Assembly (NCBI RefSeq): GCF_003024155.1
Contig: NZ_CP028136.1
Location: forward strand, 3,472,001 to 3,536,000
Source of the DNA: Christiangramia fulva
GTDB lineage: Bacteria > Bacteroidota > Bacteroidia > Flavobacteriales > Flavobacteriaceae
DNA length: 64,000 nucleotides
Reading direction: 5' to 3'
Each line of letters opens with the position of its first letter. The first letter of the stretch is position 1. The translations under genes were made by a program, and so were the position numbers. Below the pieces are notes generated by a model. That model made no database searches. It saw only the letters and a program-made list of their open reading frames with translations, and was not told where the DNA came from. Of the stretch, positions 54,175 through 62,710 are shown piece by piece.

Positions 54175-55506
54175 TCAAAAATTTATCACACTATCCAAAG
54201 CTTCATCAGCATCTCGATGAATGAAATTGGCCTGATAATTCAGAGTAGTCTTTAGATTACTATGACGATAGAGCTTTTGCAGCATCAAAGGATGAATTTT
54301 ATCACCTGCAATATTCCCAAAGCTGTGTCTTGCAATGTGATTGGACAAATTTTTATCTATACCACATTCCTCTGCAATTCGTTTTAGATATTTATTGAGA
54401 AGTTTGGTAGCATTTTTTGTTTTAATATAAATTTCTTCAGCATCTTTAGGATGGACATTTTTTAGAAAAGGAAATACATATCCATTATAAAGTATCTTAT
54501 CCTTTCTGTAATAGCTTAATATTTTTTCGGCTTTATGAGGAATTTTTAAGCTCAACGCCTTTTCATTCTTATTCATTACATAATAAAGACGATTATCCTT
54601 AAAATCAGACCATTTCAGTTTAACCACATCAGAAATACGTATGCCTGCAAAATAGAAAGCAAACAGCCATACATTATGAGTATGCCAAATTGAAGCACCT
54701 TCTTCAAATTTTAGAGCTTCTATTTTTTCAACCTCTTCTATAGTTAGTCCGATTTTATTACCAGAACCAATTCGAATTTTCTCTTTTTCCCCTGCAAAAG
54801 GATAATACTTTTGATCAATAATACCTTCTTTTATTGCTAAGTTAAAAAGTGTTCTAATAAAAATAAGCTGATTAGTAACAGTTCTGGTTGTTTGGTTTAA
54901 ATAAGAAAGACAAAAAGTTTTATATTTATTTATAAATGCCTCATCAATTTCCTGAAATCGTAAAGCTGTACTTTTTTGGAAATAGTTCACTCCATCCATC
55001 CACATATATTCGGCTTTTTTTGCCCTACTTATACGCTCTCTACGCCGTTCTTTGATCTCTTTAGTAACTGTAGATTTGTTTTTAGATTTTTTTAGATTTA
55101 AAAATTCTTCTAAATTATAGAGGATTGACAATTCGGATTTGGCTACAGAGAATGTCCCCCTTTCATATTTGTCTTTTATACGTTCAGCTGCTAATGCAAA
55201 AAAAGATTTTAAGCCCCCAGGTCCTTTTAATTTTTGTTTGATTTGTTTGGGAGTAATACGATCTTTTGACTCAAAATAAATATCATTGACCTCGGTCAAC
55301 TTTTTCATCAAAAAATTGTTCAATTTTCTATAGTTGGGATGAGTTCTTTTAACTTTTCCAGCAGTTTTATCCCAGTCCTTTTCAAAAACATATTGTCCAA
55401 GCCAATGATAGTTTGTTTTATAATTTTCACTAATCCTCAATGCAAGTGGAATTGTGCCATCCTTTCTTATCATGTTCTTCCGTAAAACAATCTTTACATT
55501 AGCCAT
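54175..55506 (-). CDS. Tyrosine recombinase/integrase (copy 2)
   Basis: 443 aa with the same domain order as the integrase at 3984-5315. The gap-free match places the same catalytic residues (R290 in GIRISDV, H390 and R393 in HIARHSF, H415, Y424). About 200 bp beyond its start lies a partial tRNA-Met that looks like the attachment site, so this copy most likely integrated the element into that tRNA gene. A four-copy AGTACAGAAT array lies upstream. Confidence 0.93.
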   Translation of the reverse strand: MANVKIVLRKNMIRKDGTIPLALRISENYKTNYHWLGQYVFEKDWDKTAGKVKRTHPNYRKLNNFLMKKLTEVNDIYFESKDRITPKQIKQKLKGPGGLKSFFALAAERIKDKYERGTFSVAKSELSILYNLEEFLNLKKSKNKSTVTKEIKERRRERISRAKKAEYMWMDGVNYFQKSTALRFQEIDEAFINKYKTFCLSYLNQTTRTVTNQLIFIRTLFNLAIKEGIIDQKYYPFAGEKEKIRIGSGNKIGLTIEEVEKIEALKFEEGASIWHTHNVWLFAFYFAGIRISDVVKLKWSDFKDNRLYYVMNKNEKALSLKIPHKAEKILSYYRKDKILYNGYVFPFLKNVHPKDAEEIYIKTKNATKLLNKYLKRIAEECGIDKNLSNHIARHSFGNIAGDKIHPLMLQKLYRHSNLKTTLNYQANFIHRDADEALDSVINF

Positions 55507-55555
55507 AATGATCTGATTTAAAACTTAGTAAAGATAGTGAATTGTTTAGGCACTT

Positions 55556-55597
55556 AGTACAGAATAAGTACAGAATAGTACAGAATAAGTACAGAAT
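55556..55597. promoter_or_regulatory. Phased array of four AGTACAGAAT repeats
   Basis: Starts at 55556, 55567, 55577 and 55588, spaced 11, 10 and 11 bp, so all copies face the same side of the helix. Identical decamers stand upstream of integrase 1. Likely arm-type recombinase sites or a regulator array at the element end. Confidence 0.75.
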
Positions 55598-55702
55598 AAT
55601 TTGAATTTAATACCTTCTAATTATAATCAGATAATATATAAAGCACTGTAAATCAAATATTTTGAGTGGTTTTAGTTGAAATTGCATAGATAAAACATCA
55701 AG

Positions 55703-55745
55703 TTCATAACCCGGAGGTCCCGAGTTCAAATCTCGGTCTCGCTAC
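55703..55745 (+). other. Partial tRNA-Met(CAT), 3' half, attachment-site remnant
   Basis: From TTCATAA (anticodon loop, CAT) through CCCGG, then CCGAG-TTCAAAT-CTCGG (T arm) and TCTCGCTAC. The 5' anticodon stem strand and the D arm are missing; ATCAAG replaces the expected CCGG-type strand. This is what remains when an element recombines at the anticodon loop of a tRNA gene. The intact gene should be at the other end, outside the window or elsewhere. Confidence 0.8.
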
Positions 55746-55797
55746 ATAAATCCCCCGATCTTTTTTGGGGGATTTTTTTATGGAAGAATTGGTGACT
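55719..55797 (+). repeat. Direct repeat A: tRNA T-arm end, terminator and first GIY-YIG codons
   Basis: 79 bp that recur as repeat B at 56067-56144 with three small differences (about 95 percent identical). The common block runs from CCCGAGTTC of the tRNA through the terminator to codon 6 of the GIY-YIG gene. Confidence 0.85.
55751..55779 (+). terminator. tRNA terminator A
   Basis: TCCCCC-GATCTTTTTT-GGGGGA followed by seven T. It lies directly after the tRNA end and directly before the ATG of the GIY-YIG gene. Confidence 0.85.
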
Positions 55798-56040
55798 TAC
55801 GTGCTGTATTCCAAGAAATTCGATAAAATATACATCGGGTTCACTTCTTCTATCATTCAAAGATTCTACTCTCATAACCTGCTGGCCACCAAAGGTTATA
55901 CGATAAAATTCCGGCCGTGGATGGTGATTTTAGTTGAATTTCACAAATCTAAAACCGAAGCATTAAAAAGGGAAAAATTTCTCAAATCAGGTAAAGGGCG
56001 TGAAATGATCAAAACACAAATTTTACCCAATTACATATAG
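55780..56040 (+). CDS. Small GIY-YIG endonuclease
   Basis: 86 aa from ATG 55780 (MEELVTYVLYSKKF); the upstream in-frame ATG at 55765 lies inside the terminator. GIY-YIG motif as YVLY...YIGFT, then R in IQRFYSHN and E in ALKREKFLKS. Single-domain proteins of this type are scattered next to tRNA and rRNA genes in Bacteroidetes and are often called excinuclease subunit C-like. The gene is bounded on both sides by the same tRNA-end/terminator block, so it may be a mobile cassette using the tRNA end as a target. Confidence 0.85.
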   Translation: MEELVTYVLYSKKFDKIYIGFTSSIIQRFYSHNLLATKGYTIKFRPWMVILVEFHKSKTEALKREKFLKSGKGREMIKTQILPNYI

Positions 56041-56042
56041 TC

Positions 56043-56093
56043 GGATTCATATCCGCCAGAGGCGGACCCGAGTTCAAATCTCGGTCTCGCTAC
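56043..56093 (+). other. Second partial tRNA-Met 3' end with an inserted palindrome
   Basis: GGATTCATA of the anticodon arm, then the palindrome TCCGCCAGAGGCGGA (56052-56066) in place of the ACCCGGAGGT segment of copy A, then CCCGAG-TTCAAAT-CTCGG-TCTCGCTAC. Not a functional tRNA because the 5' half is missing. Part of repeat B (56067-56144). Confidence 0.75.
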
Positions 56094-56144
56094 TACAATC
56101 CCCCGATCTTTTTGGGGGATTTTTTTATGGAAGAATTGGTGACT
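56067..56144 (+). repeat. Direct repeat B: tRNA T-arm end, terminator and truncated GIY-YIG start
   Basis: 78-bp copy of repeat A. It holds a terminator (56099-56126) and ATG 56127 with MEELVT, after which the GIY-YIG homology ends and a short open frame runs to a stop near 56222. So the second cassette is truncated after its first six codons. Confidence 0.85.
56099..56126 (+). terminator. tRNA terminator B
   Basis: TCCCCC-GATCTTTTT-GGGGGA followed by T; one base shorter in the loop than terminator A. Confidence 0.8.
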
Positions 56145-56226
56145 GGTGGAGAGATAGGATTCCTATTGAAAAAAATATTTCGGATCAAGACCATTTCTGG
56201 ATTGCCTCAAATTAAAATCTGATTTA

Positions 56227-56703
56227 TTAGAAAAAATACCAGCCATGGCTGCCTGCCACTGCACCAATGATGGTAATTAAGCTTAAAATAAGTAAAACCC
56301 AATGCGCCCGGTGAAGAATATTAAAAGTCTTTTCAGGGTTCTTTATGCCATATTTTTTAAAAAGCTTATGTAGCACGAAAGGTTCCAGAATAAACAAAAC
56401 AATGGTGAAGATCAACCAAATGCAAACCATCGCGTGCAACCACCAAAACTGAATATATTTAAAACGCTCCCAGGCATCCATGGAATACAACATAAAAAGT
56501 CCGCTTAAGGCAGTTAGAACGGTGGTGATCTTTGCCTGTAAAGAAAACCTGCCTTCAATCTTTTCAAAAGTTTCCATCCGTTCTTCAGGAGAATTCATTC
56601 TTTTAACCGCTGGAATAATTACCGTGGTAACCATGGCCACTCCGCCAATCCAAAAGACAACCGCGAGTACATGAATAACTCTTGCGAGGCTTAAATAATC
56701 CAT
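56227..56703 (-). CDS. CopD/DUF2269-like four-helix membrane protein
   Basis: 158 aa with four membrane helices and conserved His near their ends (ARVIHVLAVVFWIGG in helix 1, WWLHAMVCIW in helix 3, ILHRAHW in helix 4), reminiscent of CopD and of haem-binding membrane proteins. The role is not established. First chromosomal-type gene right of the tRNA remnant. Confidence 0.72.
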   Translation of the reverse strand: MDYLSLARVIHVLAVVFWIGGVAMVTTVIIPAVKRMNSPEERMETFEKIEGRFSLQAKITTVLTALSGLFMLYSMDAWERFKYIQFWWLHAMVCIWLIFTIVLFILEPFVLHKLFKKYGIKNPEKTFNILHRAHWVLLILSLITIIGAVAGSHGWYFF

Positions 56704-56877
56704 AATCGAAATTTCAAATTTTTGAGATGGCTAATATTACAAAAGCTTTTAAAATTAAATTCCTTTCCCTATCATAGTTTTAAAGAAACCTGATTCTCAT
56801 CATATCCTGTGAGAATTTAAGCTTTTAGTTTTACTTCTGTAAAGAATAATGCTGTTCAAAAAATTAAATTTTCACTC

Positions 56878-57228
56878 ATGATATACGCTTCATTAACAAA
56901 AGATCTGGAATATAATGATAAAAAACCTGCAGTAACCGTGCTTTTAGATACCGATACCACCCGGGAATTAAGGATAATCATGAAAAAAGGACAGGTTATG
57001 AAGGAGCATCAAACTCCCTACCCCATTGTCGTGGAGATCTTTGAAGGCCAGATAACTTTTGGTGCCAATGGAGAAAGCCATAAGCTTAAAAAAGGAGATC
57101 TGGTTTACCTGGAAGGCGCCGTACCGCATATTCTCAAAGCTGAAGTAGACAGCACAGTGAGATTAAGTCTTTCAAAATCTGATTCGGCAGAAAGGGTAAA
57201 AGGAGTAGCCGATAATTCTTCTAAGTAA
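56878..57228 (+). CDS. Cupin-domain protein
   Basis: 116 aa single cupin fold. Motif 1 is degenerate (KEHQTPYPIVVEIFEGQ), motif 2 is LEGAVPHILKA, giving at least H, E and H as possible metal ligands. Small cupins of this kind bind small ligands or act as isomerases; the substrate is unknown. Alone on the plus strand, convergent with the tolC-like gene by 6 bp. Confidence 0.85.
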   Translation: MIYASLTKDLEYNDKKPAVTVLLDTDTTRELRIIMKKGQVMKEHQTPYPIVVEIFEGQITFGANGESHKLKKGDLVYLEGAVPHILKAEVDSTVRLSLSKSDSAERVKGVADNSSK

Positions 57229-57234
57229 AAGTGA

Positions 57235-58629
57235 TTAAAAATTGGCGGTGACCTTCTGAAGTTCAGCCTGGCTTTTTAAATATTTTACGATCACTGATAT
57301 TTCTTTCAGTTTAGCTGAAACAAAAGAATTTTCACGACTGTTTACAAGGAACAGAGAACTGTCCCCCAACTCAAATTTTCGCTGTTCTGCAGTTACCAGT
57401 TTGCCATAATCGGCTACCAGCCCTTTTATTTTAAAACCCTGATTTCTGAAGGAGTTAATTTCCATCTGAAGCGATCGAAGTTTATTCTGTATTTCCTGCC
57501 TTGCACTAATAAGTTCATAATTAGAACTTTCCAGCTCGAGTTTTGCCAGTTGAAGGTCTCCCCTTTCTTTTCGCATAAAAAGTGGTAAACTAAATTTAAA
57601 TCCGAATTTGTAATCTTCGGTATTCAGGCGCTGCCAGTCTTGGGGCTGCTCCGTTAGAAAATTATAACTTAGATTGATATTAGGTAAAAGTTTATTTGCC
57701 CGTAGCCTCTTTTCAACATCATTGATAGCCACATTATATTCCAGGTACCTGATTTTCGGATTTTGCAGGATATTTTCCGAAGCAGTGATCTCATTTTCAA
57801 GCCACATTTCATTGACTTCTTCAAAAAGATTTTCATTGGGTTTCACTAAAGAAGTGATCTCTAAAGGAATATCATTTTCTGCCCACAGGTAATTTGATAA
57901 TTTTAAAGATGCTTTTAAATAATCAAGTTCTGCCTGCTGCAACCCGATTTCACGGTTATTATAGGCAATATTAGCCTCCAGGGTATCCACAGCGGGCTTG
58001 TCACCGAGCTTGAAGGAAATTTTTACCGATTTCAATCTGAATTCGGCATTTCTTAAAAATTCCTGATACAGCAGTAATTCCTGGTGCGCGGCAAACCATT
58101 CAAAATATGCTTTGGAAGCATCATATAAAATTTCTGCTGACATAAGGTCTTTTTTCATTGCGGACTGTTCGCGATATATTTTTGCCTGCTTCAAAGCCGC
58201 CATACGTTCGCTGAGAAATATTCCGTTTGTGACATCTAGCGAAACTCCCGCCGAAAAAAGGCCTTCTTCGGGAACCAGGTTTTGCTGATTTAGATATTTG
58301 CCAGAATTTTGCTCGTACTTCGCATTCAGTTCCAATCCGTAATAAGTAGGGATCTTAAATGCCGCGCCTAACAGGTTGTAATATTCGGTGGATTTATAGT
58401 CTTTTTCTGTAAGATCGGCTTCTAATTTAGGATCAAAAGCGCCCCTGGCCTTCATTAACTTAAAATTACCTTCTTCCACTATTAGGCTTGCCTGTTTCAC
58501 CAGCGGATGATATTTCTTAACGATGCTTAGATACTCTTTAAAATCAAGTTTTAAGGTATCTGGTTCCTGTGCGAAAACTCCGTGAGTCAGGCCCGACAGC
58601 AATAATAAAACGAGAATTAGTTTTTTCAT
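57235..58629 (-). CDS. TolC-like outer-membrane efflux protein
   Basis: 464 aa. Signal peptide (1-20, GVFAQ) and two outer-membrane-factor repeats of long amphipathic helices, as in TolC. Coupled to the HlyD gene by a 4-bp overlap. Last gene of a TetR-ABC-HlyD-TolC operon that makes a complete type I-like exporter. Confidence 0.9.
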   Translation of the reverse strand: MKKLILVLLLLSGLTHGVFAQEPDTLKLDFKEYLSIVKKYHPLVKQASLIVEEGNFKLMKARGAFDPKLEADLTEKDYKSTEYYNLLGAAFKIPTYYGLELNAKYEQNSGKYLNQQNLVPEEGLFSAGVSLDVTNGIFLSERMAALKQAKIYREQSAMKKDLMSAEILYDASKAYFEWFAAHQELLLYQEFLRNAEFRLKSVKISFKLGDKPAVDTLEANIAYNNREIGLQQAELDYLKASLKLSNYLWAENDIPLEITSLVKPNENLFEEVNEMWLENEITASENILQNPKIRYLEYNVAINDVEKRLRANKLLPNINLSYNFLTEQPQDWQRLNTEDYKFGFKFSLPLFMRKERGDLQLAKLELESSNYELISARQEIQNKLRSLQMEINSFRNQGFKIKGLVADYGKLVTAEQRKFELGDSSLFLVNSRENSFVSAKLKEISVIVKYLKSQAELQKVTANF

Positions 58630-59981
58630 TTTTTCTGATCTTTGGCATTTACGGCATTTTCAGCAGAATAATAATTAGGCGGAAAACCATTGAGTTGTCG
58701 CCAAATCTCATACCAGATAGGAACATCTTCCAGCAAAGCAAGCGTGGAAGCGCCGGAACCAATTTTTATCTCTTTTGGCCATTGATAATCATCCTCATTA
58801 GGAGCCAGTAAAACCCTGTATTTCCCGTTAGAGCTGATAAAATTCTCGATGGCCACGATCTCCGCGCCAAAAGTTCCGTAAGAGCTATTTGGCCATCCGC
58901 TAAACACAATTGCCGGCCAGCCATCAAATTGCACTCTCACTTTTTCCCCCAGGTGAAGCAATGGCATATTAATAGGGTCTATATAAGTTTCTACCGCTAA
59001 TTCATAATTAGAAGGCATGATCCCAACCAGAGCTTCGCCCTCTTTGAAGGTCTCTCCTATTCCACCTTTGATCGCTTTATTAATGTAGCCATCCTGCGGC
59101 GCAAGAATGTAATACAGGTCTCTGCGCTTATCATAATTTGCATAAGAGGTCTCGAGCTTACTAATATCAACCTGATTTTGGAACATTGAACTTTCGGCTG
59201 AAGAGCGGTCGCTTTGCGCTTTGGAGATCTTTTCGCTGTATTCGGCATCTACACGATTGAGTTCAATTTTGGCGTTGATGATCTCATTTTTCGCAGCCAG
59301 CATTTTATTTTGCTGCGCGATTTTTTTCGCCTGCGCTTCCTGAAATTTTAAGCGATAGTTTTCCATATCGGTGGTTGATTTCAAGCCTTCTTCATTCAAG
59401 GTTTTAATCCTTTCATATTGCCTTTGAGCAATTTCCAGATTGGTTTTTGCAGCTTCAAGTTCAATGGAATCACTTTGAAATTTCAATTGACTTTGCTGTA
59501 ATTTGTTGTGAGCCTGATCTGACTTTAATTTTCTTTCCTGCTCAAGTGAAACAATCTGATTGTTCAAAAACTGAATTTTACTGGTATAAGAATTTTGTGA
59601 ACTTTTTTTGGCAAGGATCTGATCTCCGGTTCGGTCAACCAGTTGTGGGTCGAAATAATCATTTTTAATTTCTGAGATATATAAAATGGTATCGCCTTTT
59701 TTCACGTGATCTCCCTCATTGATAAACCATTTCTCAATACGCCCGGGAATGGGAGATTGAATAGTTTGTGGCCGCTGCTCAGGCGTTAATGTGGTAACAT
59801 AACCTTTGCCCGGCACGGTTTGCGTCCAGGGCAAAAAGAGCATGATAATTAAAAGGATCCCAAAAATGATCAGGAACCGGTTAAAGTATTTTTGATTTCT
59901 GTCATTAAACACCTTTTTTCCGGAAGCATACTGTCTAAGATCTACTTTACCATGCAGGCTGTTTTTGGTAATATTCAGCAT
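58626..59981 (-). CDS. HlyD-family membrane fusion protein
   Basis: 451 aa. One helix (about 33-52), a biotinyl-lipoyl-like half (PIPGRIEKWFINEGDHVKKGD), a long coiled-coil hairpin (about 120-285) and the second half (LAPQDGYINKAIKGGIGE). It links the ABC protein to TolC. Confidence 0.9.
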   Translation of the reverse strand: MLNITKNSLHGKVDLRQYASGKKVFNDRNQKYFNRFLIIFGILLIIMLFLPWTQTVPGKGYVTTLTPEQRPQTIQSPIPGRIEKWFINEGDHVKKGDTILYISEIKNDYFDPQLVDRTGDQILAKKSSQNSYTSKIQFLNNQIVSLEQERKLKSDQAHNKLQQSQLKFQSDSIELEAAKTNLEIAQRQYERIKTLNEEGLKSTTDMENYRLKFQEAQAKKIAQQNKMLAAKNEIINAKIELNRVDAEYSEKISKAQSDRSSAESSMFQNQVDISKLETSYANYDKRRDLYYILAPQDGYINKAIKGGIGETFKEGEALVGIMPSNYELAVETYIDPINMPLLHLGEKVRVQFDGWPAIVFSGWPNSSYGTFGAEIVAIENFISSNGKYRVLLAPNEDDYQWPKEIKIGSGASTLALLEDVPIWYEIWRQLNGFPPNYYSAENAVNAKDQKK

Positions 59982-59984
59982 TTT

Positions 59985-61643
59985 TTAGGTGTTAGATTTA
60001 ATTTTTCCGTTTTCTAAACAGATAACCTGGTCACAATATTTTTCCCATTTTTCGTCTTTGCTGGAAACAAGAATCGACCAGTTATTTTCTTTGTTAAATA
60101 AAAATTCGATGATCCTGTTTTCTTCCTCTTGATCCAACTGGTCCAGCGGCTCGTTCAGGATCAGTAAAGACGGCCGCTTTACAATGCTACGCGCGAGAAT
60201 GATTTTCCTGGAAATTGAATAAGGCATCTGGATACCCTCAGGATAGATCATAGTATTAAGGCCTTTTGGCTGCTGTTTTACAAACTCCTGTAAACCGGTT
60301 TTATCAAGGGCCCATTGAATATCTTGTTTCGGAATATTTAGTTCTCCCAAAGTGATGTTTTCAAGTATAGTGCCTTCAAATGGAGATTCTTCGGCAATAG
60401 AATGTCCAAGTAGGGCCCTGTAGTGGTTTAGTTTAATGCTTTTCAGTGAAATATCATTTACATAAATTTCCCCGATATTCGGCTGAATAAGGCCTGCCAC
60501 CATCTTAAGTAAAGTAGATTTACCCGCTCCATTTGCTCCTTTCAGCAAAATTTTGTCTCCCTGCCTGATCTTTAAATTACAGTTCTTCAGGATCTTTTTT
60601 TCATTAAAACCTGTATAATTAACGCTGTCTAATTCAATATTCAGAGGTTCCCCAATTTTAAAAGGTTCTTCCCCCGTCTGGTCTTCCAGTTTTTTATCGA
60701 CTACCTGACCCATTTTCTCTAAGGAAGTCAATATATCGTAGAAGGATTCCAGTCCTACTATTATCTTTTCAATAGAACCTATAATGAGAAGAATGATAAT
60801 TTCAGCCGCGACAAACTGCCCAATATTCATTTGCTGATTGAGAACAAGAATACCACCTATGGCAAGCAGACCGGCCGTAACCAGAACTTTAAAAATGATA
60901 AGTTGTATAAACTGAATTTTCAGAACCTGGAAATGGCTTTCTCTGGCATCCAGGTAATCATTCAGTATTCGGTCATTTTTCGAAATGGCAAGATTGGTTA
61001 ATCCTGAAATTTTGAAACTAATAAGGGTTCTGGCAACTTCCTGGATCCAATGAGCGATGCGATATTTATATTTAGATTCTTCGATGCTGGCATCAAGCCC
61101 CCTCTTCCCGGTAATTTTGAAACCTATGTAAATAAGGAACACCAGAAGGAATCCGTAAATAATAAAGAATGGATGGTATAACGAAAGTAAGATCAGCCCA
61201 AAAAATACCTGTACAAGCGCTGAGGGAAAATCGATGATCACCTTGGAAAGGCCTTTCTGTACCGTAAGTACATCAAAGAAGCGGTTGGCCAGTTCTGGCG
61301 GATAAAAATTGCGCAGTTCCTCCATTTTGATCTTCGGAAAACGGTAAATAAATTCAAAAGAAGCCCTGGTGAAGATCTTTTGCTGAACGTTTTCTAAAAT
61401 CCTTATCTGCATTAACTGAAGTACACCTACAAAAGCGACGCCCAGCGTAACCAAGATTACCAGTACAAACCAGGAAGTAGAAATTCGGGCTCCCTGCATA
61501 AGGTTCACTATAGCCTGAATTCCCAGCGGAACCGAAAGGCTCACCAGTCCGGCGAAGATGGCATAATAAAAGATTTGAAGAAAATCCTTTCGCTCCAGCT
61601 TTAAAAGGCCGGTGAATCTCTGAAATGGTTTTAATTTATCCAT
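59985..61643 (-). CDS. ABC exporter with degenerate nucleotide-binding domain
   Basis: 552 aa with membrane domain (about six helices, 1-310) and an ATPase domain. Walker A GANGAGKST and Walker B LLILNEP are intact, but the signature SGGQ is YSISRK, no Gln is seen in the Q-loop (LGHSIAEESPF), and the H-loop His is replaced in VSSKDEKW. It may hydrolyse ATP slowly or act with another partner. It starts 8 bp inside the end of the TetR gene. Confidence 0.85.
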   Translation of the reverse strand: MDKLKPFQRFTGLLKLERKDFLQIFYYAIFAGLVSLSVPLGIQAIVNLMQGARISTSWFVLVILVTLGVAFVGVLQLMQIRILENVQQKIFTRASFEFIYRFPKIKMEELRNFYPPELANRFFDVLTVQKGLSKVIIDFPSALVQVFFGLILLSLYHPFFIIYGFLLVFLIYIGFKITGKRGLDASIEESKYKYRIAHWIQEVARTLISFKISGLTNLAISKNDRILNDYLDARESHFQVLKIQFIQLIIFKVLVTAGLLAIGGILVLNQQMNIGQFVAAEIIILLIIGSIEKIIVGLESFYDILTSLEKMGQVVDKKLEDQTGEEPFKIGEPLNIELDSVNYTGFNEKKILKNCNLKIRQGDKILLKGANGAGKSTLLKMVAGLIQPNIGEIYVNDISLKSIKLNHYRALLGHSIAEESPFEGTILENITLGELNIPKQDIQWALDKTGLQEFVKQQPKGLNTMIYPEGIQMPYSISRKIILARSIVKRPSLLILNEPLDQLDQEEENRIIEFLFNKENNWSILVSSKDEKWEKYCDQVICLENGKIKSNT

Positions 61644-62319
61644 TTTCTAATTTTAATAAACCTGAGGCCATTGTTTTATAGAACATCGAGGGCGTAACTT
61701 CTTCAATGGGATCGGTAATACTGCTAAAATGTTGCCTGAGAAAATGCTGGTGCAGCACTCCGTCAATAATAGTGGTGGCGAGGGAAAAAGGAAATTCATA
61801 GCCAGCATTCACCTCAACAATCATATCGCTAAGCCTTTTAACCAGCCTTTTATAAAGCATGAAATGACCTTCTTTATTCTCTTCATCCACTGTTTTTGTG
61901 AGATAAGATTTCGAAGATTCATTAATGATAATATTATTAAGCGCGATCTCATTAATATGCTGAAAACGCATATCCTCTTCTACCGGCTGCGCCATAACTT
62001 CTATGGCAGTCATCAATTTTTGCTGTGGATCCTGGATGCCGTAGGTAGAAAAAGTAAGCTGATATTCCTTCCAGCCCCAGAACCAGTTAGTGATGTATAC
62101 CAGAAATTTATGTTTGTTTTCAAAATAGCGATAGATCGAACTTTCATTTGAATTGATCTCCTTTCCCAGTTTCTTGAAGGTGAATTTTTCAAATCCGATC
62201 TCATCGATCAGTAAAATTCCGTTACCAATAATTTTCTTTCCTAAGGCAGTTGATTCAGGATCTTTCAGGTACAGATTTTCACTAACGGAAATTTTTAAAT
62301 TTTTGAGCAAAGCATCCAT
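61636..62319 (-). CDS. TetR-family repressor
   Basis: 227 aa. N-terminal helix-turn-helix (about 40-75, with FKKLGKEINSNESSIYRYFENK, the TetR recognition-helix pattern) and a ligand-binding C-terminal domain. First gene of the exporter operon, so it probably represses its own promoter. A palindrome overlaps the -7 box just upstream. Confidence 0.88.
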   Translation of the reverse strand: MDALLKNLKISVSENLYLKDPESTALGKKIIGNGILLIDEIGFEKFTFKKLGKEINSNESSIYRYFENKHKFLVYITNWFWGWKEYQLTFSTYGIQDPQQKLMTAIEVMAQPVEEDMRFQHINEIALNNIIINESSKSYLTKTVDEENKEGHFMLYKRLVKRLSDMIVEVNAGYEFPFSLATTIIDGVLHQHFLRQHFSSITDPIEEVTPSMFYKTMASGLLKLENG

Positions 62320-62336
62320 TACAAAAATATTTTTGC

Positions 62337-62367
62337 CAAATGTAATAGTATTACTTTTACTTTTAAA
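62337..62367 (-). promoter_or_regulatory. Bacteroidetes-type promoter with overlapping TetR operator candidate
   Basis: On the minus strand TTTA (62364-62367), 19 bases, TACATTTG (62337-62344), one mismatch to the TTTG-N19-TAnnTTTG consensus. The perfect palindrome GTAATA-G-TATTAC (62342-62354) overlaps the -7 box, as expected of an autorepressor site. The start codon is about 18 bases downstream. Confidence 0.7.
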
Positions 62368-62472
62368 TGTTTTACTTTTATTTAACTATTGTTGAAGAAA
62401 ATATTTTAGGAAATCTGGAAATAATTATATCGGAAAAAGTGAATTTAAATAGCCAACAAAAAACCCCTTCAG

Positions 62473-62658
62473 CTAACCAAAGGGGTTTAAATTGGTATTT
62501 CTGTACAAGAAACTCCAAATTTTAACCGATTCATAAATACCTTCATCTGAAAAATTCAGCTTAAGTTTTTCTGAAATTAATTTTTGGTATTCCCGATCAG
62601 CAACCCATTTGTTGTAGTTAATAAGCACTTTTTGTCCGAGATAATTTTTCTTACTCAT
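62473..62658 (-). CDS. Small hypothetical protein
   Basis: 61 aa, charged (MSKKNYLGQKVLINYNKWVAD...) with no family recognised. Parts such as LNFSDEGIYESV resemble sulfotransferase or glycosyltransferase tails, so it may be a fragment. It follows the glycosyltransferase gene on the same strand. Confidence 0.4.
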   Translation of the reverse strand: MSKKNYLGQKVLINYNKWVADREYQKLISEKLKLNFSDEGIYESVKIWSFLYRNTNLNPFG

Positions 62659-62710
62659 AAATCGGAATTAAAGCTCTTTTTATAGCCAGCTTTAGACATT
62701 TTTATGATTT

